Assembly: GCA_964036045.1 (NCBI GenBank)
Contig: OZ038392.1
Span: 21,602,090 to 21,666,089, forward strand
From: Eutreptiella sp. 'Long Island Sound 2002'
Taxonomy: Eukaryota > Euglenozoa > Euglenophyceae > Eutreptiales > Eutreptiaceae
Length of the DNA stretch: 64,000 nt
Direction of reading: 5' to 3'
In this document: positions 44,613-55,603 of the stretch, in pieces
How positions within the stretch are numbered: position 1 is the first letter of the stretch
Layout of the letters: every line of letters starts with the position of its first letter
Program-made: the position numbers and the translations under genes
Notes under the pieces: model-generated
Seen by the model: only the letters and a program-made list of their open reading frames with translations
Told to the model about the DNA's origin: nothing
Databases searched by the model: none

Positions 44613-44935
44613 GGTTAACCTTTAAGGGAAAGGCATGAAGTGCCTACTTTCTTTCGGTATATAGCTCCATGAAGGAAGACACCTCCGCTGCAGTGAGTGG
44701 CACGAGTGCGCTTCATGGGGGGCTAGGGTTACTACCCCAATTACTTTGAAAAATGTACTTCATGCTTTTTAAGAATAAAGAAAGTGATGCAATGTTAGTC
44801 TTGAATAGTTTACAAAGAATGGGGGGGGCGGGCTTTGCGTGGAATAACTACCCCACACAAGATGTGCTTAGTGACTTTTTCTTAATCAGCGCATCACAAC
44901 ACACTGTTGTGCAACAATACTGTACACTTGCAAGA
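44612..44935 (+). repeat. ~320 bp inverted repeat, left arm
   Basis: About 85% identical to the reverse complement of 59,783-60,108. Shared landmarks: GGTTAACCTTTAAGG, GGCATGAAGTGCCTACTTT, GAAGGAAGACACCTCCGCT, CTACCCCACACAAGA and GCATCACAACACACTGTT. The arms are 15 kb apart in opposite orientation. Confidence 0.88.
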
Positions 44936-44999
44936 GCGCGCAGATTGACAGAAATCGTGAAGCCAACTCCTTCTTGTATGGTAGAATGGTGGTCCTTTC

Positions 45000-47285
45000 G
45001 GCCATTGCAGTAGAGAAGTGATGCGAATGCGGGGGTGGGGGGTATTGGTTCCCCTCAGCATCCCCGTCCCCCCCCTTTCCTGTTCGCGTCCGCCTGGCGG
45101 TGGTATAGCCAATGGACCGATGAAGGACCTGGGGTGGTATGCACACCCAACCCTGAACCATCACCCCATATACCCTGTCATAAACTTTGCATGAGACAAA
45201 TGGCGCATGGAAGCGCGGCACCAAGGTAGACAGAACATCTAGAAACGCTGATTACTGTTGGTTGACAACATCATTTGAGCTCTTGTTTGCTGCTGCTACT
45301 TTGCTATTGTTGGCAACTGAGTCACTCGTTGCTACTGTTAGTAGAACACTCACTATCACTGTCACTATCACTGTCACCATTAGTCTCTAAATCGTCGCTC
45401 AAGATGAAGGTGAGTAAAGCTAAAGAAATTAAACCCCTTGATTGAAATCAAACTGCATTGCTTACATCGTCTCAACCGCCCAACCTCTCACCTTTCTCTC
45501 CATCTTGGAATGGCCAGGCACATAAATTCAAGTCTTGCATTGCTTGTGCCAACCAGGGCATTTGGGTGTAGGTGCCCACAACTCGGCAACCAGCCCAACA
45601 CTTGGCAAGTAGGCCCCTAGGTCGGCATTTGCGAGCAAATCAGCCACAATGATTGCACCGGCAGTCAATCGGCAGCAGCTGCAACAGCAACATCAACACT
45701 CTCCTCCAGTCTTGGCCCTCATTGTGATAAGGGGACATTTCTCAGACCGTTCTGATGGTCTGGACATACCGAAGTGTATAAACGCAGAAAACACAAGATG
45801 GCCATAAATCGACACCCAAATGAGGGATAGGACCACCTGTAAAACCACTCGGGTTATTTTTTCCTTGGCATGTGCGGAGACAATCAAGTGCGCACATGGC
45901 ATGTGCGGCAGTACAAGTCTCCGAAACCCCATGCCCTGTTAAACACCTGCTCTCCTTAGAGCGTCCCACATCTGCCCCTTGGTGACCGCTGGAGTAGAAA
46001 TGGAAGCCATACTGGTGTGATGTTGTTTGGTGCATGCCTCTTGTGATGTCCCTGAATAGCCCTGCATGATAGTGCACAAGCTTTATTCGGACGTCGTTGC
46101 AGCTTCATGTGCCAGGCACCACAGCCATGTTTGAGCTTCAAGCTACCTTGGGTGGTGGGCGGGCTGGTGGAGGACCCTTTGGGGGATATGGAGCCCTTTG
46201 CAAAATGGAAGAGGCCGTATGCCTAAAATGTTGCATGGCACATACGGAAAAACTAGAACAGGTCATGCAGTAGAAACATTTACTTTGCACAGAATATTGT
46301 TGAGTTGTGCAATACACCAATTGTTGTTCCAAAATGTATTGCTTCAAACAAAGCTAATGCGGTATACGGGTAACCAAAAGTCACAAAAATGCTGTAGATG
46401 GTTTGTTCCCGTCCTGAGCCATGCGGCAGGCCGCGTGGAGTGTGATGTCCATGGATGGATAACAGAATTGAAGATGTTGGACCTTTGCTGTGCTAAAACC
46501 TAGGATGCAGGCTCCAACGCCATGAAGAGCAGGCCTGCCAGCATTTGTTGGGGAGATCACCAAATGCTTCAAGCCATGTTGATAATTTCCAATGGGCCGG
46601 ATATTGGCGCTCCACTACTCAGAACACGTGCCGCACAATCGAGTATGCCAGGCTAGGTTCAAGCATCTATTCCTATGCCGTAAGCGTGTGGGACAGGGCA
46701 TGTGGTGTTTCACGCGGAGGCCGCCTAGGAATCAGGAGGCCGCCCAGGAATCACGGGACATGTTGGGGTATCTGAGCACACACATATGACTTTGAGACCT
46801 GAAGCTTAGGGCAGGCATGAAGGTACGGACTCCACACACAGACAAGTTGTGGGGTATGACTATTGGTTGGAGTTTAGCACTCGTAGTAGCGTCAAGGAGA
46901 ACACACAGGAAGCTTGTTGGAATAACAAATTGTGTGTTGGTACAACAAACAGATGTAGTTCATCAACACCCACAGCTTAATCTTTTTGTGCCTAGGTCAA
47001 TTTGAAGATTAGTGGGTGTTTTGCTGCTTGTAGCGTTGATAACACAGCTTCTGCATGAACCAATGCACACTAGCTGCAAAGCGACCCACAAAAACTTTCT
47101 GCAAACAACTTTCACAAAAGGCAATACCAATTAAATCGAATTAATTCGTTGGACTAGGTTACAATCATGAAAGTGAATGGTCGTAAGCAAAGTATACCCC
47201 AATCTGCGGGGTACTAATTCTTTGGATACGGCAGCTCATATTTTGTTTACAGTCGTACGGTGGTCACATGGTGACATAACTATTT
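45000..47285. other. No recognisable gene
   Basis: Contains a (CACTATCACTGT)n stretch at 45,345-45,385 and the second copy of the 220 bp repeat. Open frames are short and without motif. Confidence 0.45.
45633..45851 (+). repeat. ~220 bp direct repeat, copy 2
   Basis: Counterpart of 44,390-44,612; two copies enclose 1 kb without coding sequence. Confidence 0.8.
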
Positions 47286-47288
47286 TGC

Positions 47289-47757
47289 TTGGGCCTTGTT
47301 GCTAGGGCACACAGAGGAAGGATGCGCGGGGGTGCGGGAAGGGGGCTTGCGGGGTCCTGGCACACGAGGTGCACGGAGAGTGGGGGATGTAGTTGTGCAC
47401 GAGAGAAATTTGCGGATTCTTCAACAGATGAATGCACTGCACAGCAAGGAGACATTCGTGGATTTTGTGCGCCGAGAAGGCCCGGGCAACCACCAGCCTG
47501 TGTGCCATGCCATCAGCAACGAGACAGGTCCTCTCTCCACTGCGGCCTCTGAGTGCCTTAGCGTGGCAGCCCCAAAATTCCATGAGCACCCACAGGGTGT
47601 TCCCCAGGGGTCGACACCCCTCAAGAAACCAGTGCGTGCCCTCTATACCCCACGCGATGATTCCTATACCCCCCACAGGGTGTATCCCACCTTCATATCC
47701 AAAAAGAAGACATCTGAGAAGGGGCTCTGCTATGTGTCACATTGGCTTCAAAGTTGA
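47289..47757 (+). CDS. Hypothetical protein
   Basis: An open frame of 153 codons; coding-like from VGDVVVHERNLRILQQMNAL through LKKPVRALYTPRDDSY to a TGA at 47,755. No motif or membrane segment. The context (plus-strand ORFs 47.3-49.4 kb with a Pro-rich repeat protein between) suggests a fragment of one mobile-element gene set. Low to moderate confidence. Confidence 0.35.
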
Positions 47758-48123
47758 AGACTTTGTCACATGGTGCGTTCTGTGCTTTGCTTTCATTTTG
47801 CCGTCCATGTCCGTCTTCAAGCAAAGGAAAACAAATTAGAAAAAGCCCTCCTCCCCCTCCCCATTCCGCGACCACATCCAAGAGCCCCCCCCCCCCCCCT
47901 TTCGACAATAGCATGGCGCATTTAATTAGTGTTCCTGTGGTCCAACAAGTGCTGTCCAACATGCCCCCATGCCAATCTTCCGTGCTTTTCTATACGTGAC
48001 AGTTGTTTCTTGCCCACTACAACGTCCGAGTTGTAGTTCTTGCTGTGGGGCCTCAACCTTAGCGGAGTAGTCCACTAACCCCAACCGCTCTCTTCCACTT
48101 CCGTTACTGCGAACTTCCATACC

Positions 48124-48615
48124 ATGGGTCAAAAGTCACCCGCAAGAGCAAGTATGGTGGTCCAAAGCCAAAGGACAAAGCCAAAGGCAACGGCCCAGCC
48201 ACCACCCGGGGGTGTGGACTTCGTCATGGGCCCACAACTCCAACCACTGTGTGCCCTTGAGCCGCAGCCAGCCGCCCGTGTCCCGGCGTTGGCGCCGGTT
48301 GACTCGGGCGCGCCGCAAGGTGTTCAACCCTCTGCACAGCCAGTGCGTGCTCCTGAGCCGCAGCAGTCCGCCCCTGTCCCGGCCGTGGCGCCGGTTGACT
48401 CGGGCGCGCCACACGGTGCCCAACCCACTGTACACCCACCGTGTGCCTATGAGCCGCAGCAATCCGGCCCTGTCCTGGCCGTGGCGCCAGTTGACTGGGG
48501 CGCGCCACAGGGTGCTCAACCCTCTGCACAGCCACTATGTGCCCCTGAGCCGCAGCAGTCCACCCCTACTCGGGCGTGCCACAGGCTGCTCAACCCTCTG
48601 CACAGCCACTGTTGA
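48124..48615 (+). CDS. Proline/alanine-rich tandem-repeat protein
   Basis: A 163-residue open frame with about four units of 34-35 residues (VAPVDSGAPQGAQPSAQP plus CAPEPQQSxPVP), low-complexity and probably disordered. It ends in TGA where the repeat array turns into its inverted copy. It could be a Gag-like linker or simply a GC-rich minisatellite that stays open, since the unit is a multiple of three. Confidence 0.4.
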   Translation: MGQKSPARASMVVQSQRTKPKATAQPPPGGVDFVMGPQLQPLCALEPQPAARVPALAPVDSGAPQGVQPSAQPVRAPEPQQSAPVPAVAPVDSGAPHGAQPTVHPPCAYEPQQSGPVLAVAPVDWGAPQGAQPSAQPLCAPEPQQSTPTRACHRLLNPLHSHC

Positions 48616-48790
48616 TCACCTTGTGGCGCACCCGAGTCAACCGGCGCCAACGCCGGGACGGGGGTGGACTGTTGTGGCTCAGGGGCGCACAGCGGTGGTG
48701 CAGAGGGTTGACCACCCTGTGGCGCGCCCGAGTCAACTGCGCCACGGCCGGGACAGGGGTGGACTATTGCGGCTCGGGGTCAAACCCGAG
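48225..48790. repeat. ~105 bp minisatellite with inverted continuation
   Basis: Four direct units at 48,225-48,600 (GTTGACTCGGGCGCGCC, GAGCCGCAGCAGTCC) are followed by two units in reverse complement at 48,610-48,790 (GGCGCGCCCGAGTCAAC, GGACxGxTGxGGCTC). A strand can fold into a hairpin with arms of about 180 bp. Confidence 0.85.
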
Positions 48791-48859
48791 CACAACCACC
48801 ATGTGCCCCTCCGCCACAGCCATCCTTCCAACGCCCACGGGACTCAACAGCCATGCCCA

Positions 48860-49370
48860 GTACCGCCACATTGAACAACTTGGGACTATGGGCCCGATGA
48901 CAACCTTGTGGCAAGGTTTACACAACGGTGGCTTGACCGCGACAGGTGTGTGGCCAAGGCATCAGAGGTGTACACTGTCCATGAGATGGAGGCTGCTGAT
49001 GTATGGGCAGAGAAGAACGGCACGAACAGGAAGCTGGCCTTTGGGGAATGGTACCCTGAAAATGACGGTGATGGGAATGCGAATGTTCCCCAACAGCCAC
49101 ACTCGGCCTGCAAAATGAAGGTTTGGGGCAATAATCAGCTCAGTGATGGTGACATGGTGCACCACCACTTGGAGCCCGGGGAGATCCTTGTACATCAACA
49201 TAAAACCATCGGTCGTTCTTGCTCCCCACACCAATCAAGAAAACCTCGTACTCCATCAAAAAGCAAACGCGCGCGGTTGGTGGAGGAGGGGTGGTTGCAA
49301 GGCGGAGCGAAGTTTCCTTGGCTTTATCCCAAGGAATCCATTCGGTGTCTTCAAAGGACGTGAAATCCAA
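48860..49370 (+). CDS. Hypothetical protein
   Basis: One frame open from about 48,890 (LVARFTQRWLDRDRCVAKAS) with an acidic, Trp-containing middle (FGEWYPENDGDGNANVPQQP) and a C-terminal part (DGDMVHHHLEPGEILVHQHK) before TGA at 49,361. Family unknown. It follows the Pro-rich repeat region in the same direction and may be the C-terminal part of the same protein in another frame. Confidence 0.4.
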
Positions 49371-49437
49371 CAACTTCAGGACTTGGGATGATGTACCCGT
49401 GCAACTAGCACGCAACCCGCCACCTCGTGTGATCTAA

Positions 49438-49698
49438 GTGGTTTCCGCCCTAATAGCAAGACAAATGGCCTCTAGGAGCGTGTACCCCATGACCGGCATA
49501 GATGTTGAGGACAGTGCCGTTGTCAACAACGTGGTAGACGTCCTGTATGACATAGTGGCGCCCAAAACACGAAGGTCTAGCACGCTAAATGGGCTCACAA
49601 CGCCACTACATTGCACCCCACCAATGACCAACAAGCCCAGATTGGGGTTCAACATTGCTTGTGCACAAAGGCAGTTGAAATATTGCCAATTCAACTAG
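49438..49698 (+). other. Short open frame of uncertain status
   Basis: 86 codons, TGIDVEDSAVVNNVVDVLYD then RLGFNIACAQRQLKYCQF, ending in TAG. Both strands are open here; weak support. Confidence 0.2.
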
Positions 49699-49868
49699 GG
49701 TCGGAAAAAAATCTACAACAAGGGAACGGTATGAAGCACTATGGCATGCAAAGGAGGGATCCCGAACCCTCACCTGTGCCACACCTAGTTTGCTACCTGT
49801 GCTATTGCTACTATTCCTAGAAAAACTGGAAGGTCATTTTGACCAATTTTACCCCAAGCCAAAACTCT

Positions 49869-50115
49869 TGGGGCCCCACGGCCAGCACCCTCGCTTTGTG
49901 GTGGCTGAACTTTGGGCCGACAGGGATATGTAGGGGTACCAAATTTGTACTGGCAAAATAGGGAATGAATGGGGTCCTCAAAGCATTATGTAGGCTACGC
50001 TTACACAATATGAAAAAGCAACTAGTGGTGTTCTTTAGAAAAAAATTGGGGCTGCGAAACTTTTTTACACATAGGGGTGGGATGTTTTTTTTCGGGCCGT
50101 ACCGCCCCTAGGGCC
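49869..50115 (+). repeat. ~250 bp direct repeat, copy 1 (copy 2 at 54,072-54,335)
   Basis: Nearly identical to 54,072-54,300 (from CTTGGGGCCCCACGGCCAGC to AAAAAAATTGGGG) and then alike in the TTTTTTCGGGCCGTACC module. In copy 2 it is the upstream part of the LINE frame; in copy 1 the LINE sequence is missing beyond GPQE. Confidence 0.92.
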
Positions 50116-50456
50116 GCAAACACATTCAACAACATAGAGTGGGTCTACAGCACGGCAATAGCGTTCTCGAACCGTAGATGCTCAGTCCCGTTAGAGTCCA
50201 TGCTCCCAACATAATAAGTATGTACAGTGAGCTCTTCTAAGCGTACAGCATTCACCTGAACGATCGGTCATTGACTCCTCCCTCTCCTGAGGTTCGTTGT
50301 GCCGCACCGCGTTTTTTCCCTGTTCCGCCAGGCGGCGTGCATCTAAATACGTGGGGTGTGGGCACCTGGACATTTCATGTGGTCGTGCAGGAGTTGCTGG
50401 CACCCAATTGGCCAAACCTCAATCTCATGTCTCAGTGTGCTGACATGTACCAACGC

Positions 50457-50545
50457 TAGTCTACTCCCTCCTTGGATACCGTCAATACACTGGAGAATCG
50501 GTATCTGTACTGCCCATAGGGGCGGTTTCACCAGCTGATATGCCG
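50457..50545 (-). repeat. LINE 3'-end copy
   Basis: About 75-80% alike to 52,257-52,345. On the minus strand both encode MG(S/G)TDTDS(P/S)(V/L)Y followed by TGA and GGGAGGGAGTAGACTAG-like sequence, so this is the tail of a second LINE copy. Confidence 0.7.
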
Positions 50546-50659
50546 TGGCGAGGCATGGTTGGTGTGAGGGGGCCGAAGGCCCAGCCTCTGGTTCAATGTA
50601 TGCAGTCCAGTCATTTCATTGTCAAGATCTGTGAGGCATAAAGCAAGTTTTTGGGCCAT

Positions 50660-50735
50660 GTACCGCAGCGGCTGTGCAGCCGGCTGCTGCCCTGAAGACG
50701 GGGGTTCGAATCCCCTTGGCCGCAGGCCGAAGAGG
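50660..50735 (+). other. tRNA-like segment
   Basis: GGGGGTTCGAATCCCC is a good T-arm, CTGAAGAC resembles a tRNA-Phe anticodon loop, and GGCCATG pairs with CTTGGCC except at one position. The D-arm region (CCGCAGCGGCTGTGCAGCC) does not fold as in a tRNA. Probably a degraded tRNA or SINE promoter. Confidence 0.3.
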
Positions 50736-50989
50736 ACTATGAGGAGGAAATGCGCTTCCGGCGGACGGCGGTACCAGTGACGCAGCGCGCTGCTGCAGGT
50801 GTGCTGTGCTTGGTGCCTTGCTTTTTGGTCCCCATGGGGACATTTCTGTCTGTGTCAAAAACTTAGAAATACCGCATACAGAAGATAAAAAAACCATGAG
50901 GACGAGACACGCCACCCATCCACCGGCGGTACCGATGGTGGAGCGGGCTGCTGAAGGGGGCGGTGGCGGGGACCTCGCCGACGGGCCCC

Positions 50990-51066
50990 TGGACGGACGG
51001 ACGAACCAGGAATCGAAGCCCCCTACCACGACGAGCGCCACCCAAGGCGCATACCACTAGACCGTC
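50990..51066 (-). other. tRNA-Pro(GGG)-like relic
   Basis: On the minus strand GGTCTAGTGGTATGC (A-box/D-arm) leads to GCGCC-TTGGGTG-GCGCT, a five-pair anticodon stem with a seven-base loop reading GGG (Pro), then GGGGGCTTCGATTCCTGG (T-arm with weak pairing). The acceptor stem does not pair fully, so this is a pseudogene or SINE head. Confidence 0.4.
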
Positions 51067-51652
51067 CATGTCTCTTACCCAATATGACGCTCGGGTCATT
51101 GATACCATGACACGACGACTCCCTTGGGGCTTCAATTGGTCAGGTGTGGACCCGCCACTCAGCTCCAGCCGCGCCTGCCTCACGGCCTTCATTGCCAACT
51201 CAGTTCCATGATTGTTCGTGTCACGCGGACAGTGTCTTGCAGTTCTTTCCTTTCCCTCCTCCCTGAATGGGGCAAGAGTCGGGCTGCATCTACTGGGTTC
51301 AGGGCATTGTCGCCGTGGACTGAGTTCGGGGCGTAGCGTTGATTGTGTCCCACTTTGGCGCCCTGATGTTACTGGTATGCTTGCATGTGCTGGCCCCTCT
51401 CGGCCACATACCTGCAGTTCGGGTGTGCCAGGTCATGGGGGGTGGGGCGGTCAGAGGTCACCCGTGCGGCCCACTGCCACCGGCCCTGGGATATTTAGGT
51501 CCTTAGGATTGAAAAACCCCAGTGGGTACTGGTTTTTGCCGAGGTCAACATACAGCCATACAGGGGAGGGGTGTGGGCAGCGCCTGGGCGCCTGCATGTG
51601 CAGTCTGTGTGTGGGCTATGTTCGCTCATCACCGGTGTGGTGGCGTTGTGCA

Positions 51653-52123
51653 TTAGGGGGTGAAACACATGGAGCAAGCTGTGCTACAGGACATCGTGGA
51701 GTCGGTGTCTGCTGCCGATTCTGTATCAGAGTTGTCTGTCATCCAACTGTCCGACAGTGCCCTTTCGGGGGGTGTCCCCCCCCCCTCCATCTCCACCAGG
51801 TTCAACGACCTCAGCAGGTTGGTCCTGGCACTGGGGGTGAGCGGCGACGGCGGTTCTGGCGTCTGGAACGTGCACCTGTTGGGTCCAATTACCCGGGGCG
51901 TGTGATGAACCCCTGACATGGGCGTCGGCTGCGACTGCCGCGGTAGTTGTACCTGCCTTGGCGTGTACTTGATTTGGCTTTGTGGCTGTGGCGTGTCTAC
52001 TCTGCGGCATTTGCGTATCATGGCTGGTGTGCACACTTCCACGTCCCATAGTGGCGAGGCAATGACTTCCGTACTCAGATCTCCAACCGGCCGTCGTGGC
52101 GTGGCCTGCGGTGTTCGTGGCAC
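51653..52123 (-). CDS. Hypothetical Pro/Thr/Ser-rich ORF next to LINE tail
   Basis: 156 codons, low-complexity (SQIKYTPRQVQLPRQSQPTP; SPLTPSARTNLLRSLNLVEM) with an acidic Thr/Ser-rich tail. It could be the ORF1 start of a second LINE copy lying in tandem (its tail at 50.5 kb). No domain is recognised. Confidence 0.3.
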   Translation of the reverse strand: MPRTPQATPRRPVGDLSTEVIASPLWDVEVCTPAMIRKCRRVDTPQPQSQIKYTPRQVQLPRQSQPTPMSGVHHTPRVIGPNRCTFQTPEPPSPLTPSARTNLLRSLNLVEMEGGGTPPERALSDSWMTDNSDTESAADTDSTMSCSTACSMCFTP

Positions 52124-52283
52124 CCGGCAGGGGGTGGGGGGGTTCTCCTCCTCCGGGGGGGGGGGGGTTCCTCCTCATCGCCCCACTCCCTTGGGGGTGG
52201 GGTAGCGCACCCTAACCCGAGGCAGTTGCAAGTGTAGAGTGGTGTCATGTACTGGCCCTAGTCTACTCCCTCCCTCGATCTTG

Positions 52284-54212
52284 TCAGTATAGTGAAGAAT
52301 CGGTATCCGTGCCGCCCATGGAGACAGTTTCATCAGCTAATGTGACGAGGTCATCCTCGTCCATGAAGTGCAATGCACATGCTACCGACTGACTACGCTC
52401 TGACGATGTATCTATGACAGGAGACTCAATGAGCTGCAGTCCCACGGACCTGAGGGTCCCCTCAGCTCCCGCTGGTGTGTAAAAATCAAGGGCCGAGTCG
52501 AAGTCTCACTGTCTGGTAGGGGAGGGCAGTTGCCCTCCCTGTGCGGACGGTGTCACCTGGGCAAACCCTTGGCCGGCATCAGATGTCACCGGTGTTAATT
52601 CCACACTAAACATGAGCGTTGAGCCTGTACCTATTGACGGCGGTTCATCTGGAGCGCCCATCGGTGAAACTGCTGTTGGCGTTAGCAGTACCTGTGGCTG
52701 TTTGCATGCTCTGGCATACAGTGGGGAAGATTTGCGGCCTAATTCGGCAAGAGCATCCGCTCTTTCGTTTCCTTCCACCTGCACGTGACTGGGGACTTTG
52801 ATCCACTCATAACTCTCTAAGGCCAGATCCAATAGCTCAAGAAGGTCAATCCACAGGTCTACATTGAGGATTGGCCCTCTGTTGGTCACCTATTGCTGGG
52901 CTCGCCATTTGATGGCTGCTCCATGGACTCCCCCGTACACGTACGAGGAGTCGGTTGCAACTGCAAACGTGTGCTGCCGTGTGTGTGTGCGCCTGACTGC
53001 GAGAATCGCAGCCATCAATTCCGCCCTATTGATGGTCTATTTCCTTCCGATTGAGAGGTGGTTGGCTTCCTCCCACATACCTGGCTCGTGACATCCATAC
53101 CCTGCTACCCAGCCTACTCCTCCCACAAGTTGCGCAGTCCCATCTGTGTACAGGACTGTAATGCCCCTGTGTTGCGCCTCCTATATCCGTTGAAGCGCCA
53201 CTATCGCCAGCTCCTGCTTACATTCGTCTTTTTTTTGGCGTTTCGCTACCCTGTGGTCCTCTCGTCCACACGACTCCACATATACTATGTTGGGTCCAGA
53301 GACTACTCCTGTGTTCCTGAGATGTACAAGCCTGTCGTGGAAGAGCTGAAAGACATGGGATTACTCCGAGAGGGGTTCCCAGCCGACAAGTAGCGCTGTA
53401 AATTTCACCCAAACGGTGAGCAGAGCGTCAAGGGTGGCCATGCCTCCCCTCCTGTAGGTGTTACGAAAAGTCCAGCGAGCAGCAAGGGCTGCCCACTGTG
53501 CAATGCCCCGTGGGCTTCCAAAAGTGTAACGAGTTGGGATATTGCCACACTCATATTCGTTACCTTTTACCTGCAGGGGTTCCCATACTTTTTTTAACAC
53601 CGCTGTCATTACTCTGTGGAATAGGCATCCTCCCAGTGCATGGTCCAGTGTTTCTACCGACCTACACAGGGGGCACGCCGGGTCTTGTGTCCACGGGCTC
53701 AGCCTCTCCGCAACACGTAGTTTTTTCCATAAAGCTTGATAAACGAAATTGTGTAAGGATGGGGTGAATTTCCCCCACCAAAAAAGACTCCATACTACCG
53801 GAGACTGTGGTGTTTCTGTGTGCGGGTTTGCTGCGAGTCTGGCCACGGAGTCAGACTTCCCCCAGGCCGCCAGCCAGACTGAGGGCCTGGACCAGTCTGT
53901 GGGCTGCACCCTGAGGAATGTACTCAATCCACTGGATATAACTGCTGCCAAGTGGCTCCTACTTTACCTAACAAATCGGCGTTGGGCAGGCCGTTCACAA
54001 ACATGTGCTTGACCTGTGTGCTCCCCTGTCTGATCAAGGCAGGACAATAATACTTCAGCTGCTTGGCGTTCTTGGGGCCCCACGGCCAGCACCCTCGCTT
54101 TGTGGTGGCTGAACTTTGGGCCGACAGGGATATGTAGGGGTACCAAATTTGTACTGGCAAAATAGGGAATGTATGGGGTCCTCAAAGCATTATGTAGGCT
54201 ACGCTTACACAA
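52284..54212 (-). pseudogene. LINE (non-LTR retrotransposon) ORF2 C-terminus: zinc knuckle and RNase H
   Basis: Copies element RNA at target sites; here the endonuclease and RT are missing (5' truncation). A single frame of about 640 codons contains FTPSLHNFVYQALWKKLRVA and CPLCRSVETLDHALGGC (CX2CX6HX4C, the zinc-binding RT tail), then RNase H: LYTDGTAQLVGGVGWVAGYG (Asp), NRAELMAAILAV (Glu), ATDSSYVYGG (Asp) and VPSHVQVEGNERADALAELG (His/Asp), i.e. all catalytic residues. The frame never shifts but is crossed by TAA 53,964 and 53,361, TAG 53,181, 53,037 and 52,890, and TGA 52,506; a TGA at 52,284 is shared with the second tail copy and is probably the real stop. Confidence 0.85.
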
Positions 54213-54335
54213 TATGAAAAAGCAATTAGTGGTGTTCTTTAGAAAAAAATTGGGGTTGCGAAACTTTTTTACACATAGGGGTGGGATATTTTTTTCGGGC
54301 CGTACCCCCCCTAGGGGGGGGGGTACGAAAAAAAA
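54072..54335 (+). repeat. ~250 bp direct repeat, copy 2
   Basis: Counterpart of 49,869-50,115; on the minus strand it encodes KARVLAVGPQE leading into the LINE ORF. Confidence 0.92.
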
Positions 54336-54377
54336 GTGATACCGCGAATTTTGTTTGCGCCCCCCCCCTTCCTTAGT

Positions 54378-55603
54378 CTAACTTGCCGCTTTCTCCACAT
54401 GCACATACTTACCCTTAAGGGCTTCTTGTGGTGGGGCTGCCAATGTCGCAGAATTGTGAATATAAATGGACAGCCAAATGCAAACTCCCAAAAACCCCTT
54501 GAGGTCCTTTGGTGTCTTGATCATATCCGTCGTCCACGCCTTAATGGCCTCGACTTTACCTGGGGCGGGGCGCCGTGTGCCCGCCTCTAGCACGTGGCCA
54601 CAAGATTTCACTCGTTCCAAGAACCAGTGGCACTTTTCAGGCTGTACGTGCAAATGCGAGGCTGCTAGGTCTTTGAAAAGCCTATATACACGCCGGCCGT
54701 GCTAATCATAGGCTTGAGAGTCCGGGACCTTCCCCTTTCCACGCGATACCGGACGAGTACCCGTGAGGATATCGTCTACATAGGGATGGTTGTGATGGCC
54801 GCGGAAGCGAAGGCAGTTCGCTACCATGCGTTGGAAGGCTGGAAGCCCTACCCGCAGACACATGGGCAAAACACGCCACTCATACACCCCAAAGGGAGTG
54901 CAGAATGCCGTGTATTGGTGGCCGCCCTCTTCCAAGGGCATTTGGTGATAACCATCCTCGAAGTCAATGATTGACCACGGGTGGTTCCCACCCTGCCCAA
55001 GAAGCATGTCTTCGATCACGGGCAATAGGAACTCATGGCCTTTCAGCGGTGAATTCACATACCTATACTCGATCACAAGGCGCCACTTGTTCACACCGGG
55101 CTTCGAAACTAGAAATCCACGGGAAACCAAGTGCCATTGAGGCTTTACTTCCAGCCCTTGGCTTCAAATTCTCGGATTTTATGTTCCAAAACTTGCTCGC
55201 GAATACGCACAGCGCGAAAGCGTTTCACAGCTTTCGGCTGAGCGCCCTCAATCGGCTGAAGCATGCACTCAAAGTACTCACCCCGCTTGTGCTTGTTTTT
55301 TTCTATTTCCTCCCAAATCATTCCACTCCGGGAGAAGATGGAGTTGGCGAAGTCTTTGTAGATCTTCTCACGCCAATACACGGCACGGGCATCAGTGCAT
55401 TCCTTGTCGGCCTCAATGAGTGTGCGGATATTCCGGGTTCCACCCTTCGGATGGAGATGGTAAAAATTAACCACACATCGCTGGCGGGGGGGGGGGGGTC
55501 CCGTGTGTGGGTAAAAAAACCGGGGGTGGATCACATCAACACCTTCGTCGACCGGCGATCTACACAGTGACTCCCACTGATTTACCTTCTCCCTTAGTGA
55601 CAT
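54378..55603 (-). pseudogene. Ty3/gypsy reverse transcriptase fragment (minus)
   Basis: The upstream part (55,603-55,145) is basic and helical (EQVLEHKIREFEAKGWK); after a frame change the RT core follows: KPGVNKWRLVIEYRYVNSPL, SIIDFEDGYHQMPL (motif A), TPFGVYEWRVLPM (motif B) and HPYVDDILTGT (YVDD, motif C intact). The thumb (HVQPEKCHWFLERVKSCGHV; TPKDLKGFLGV) lies after TAG 54,702, where Gln fits (QAYDxHGRRVYRL). It ends at TAG 54,378 beside a C-run module. RNase H is absent here; the orphan RNase H at 43.0 kb on the other strand begins where this ends. Confidence 0.85.
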
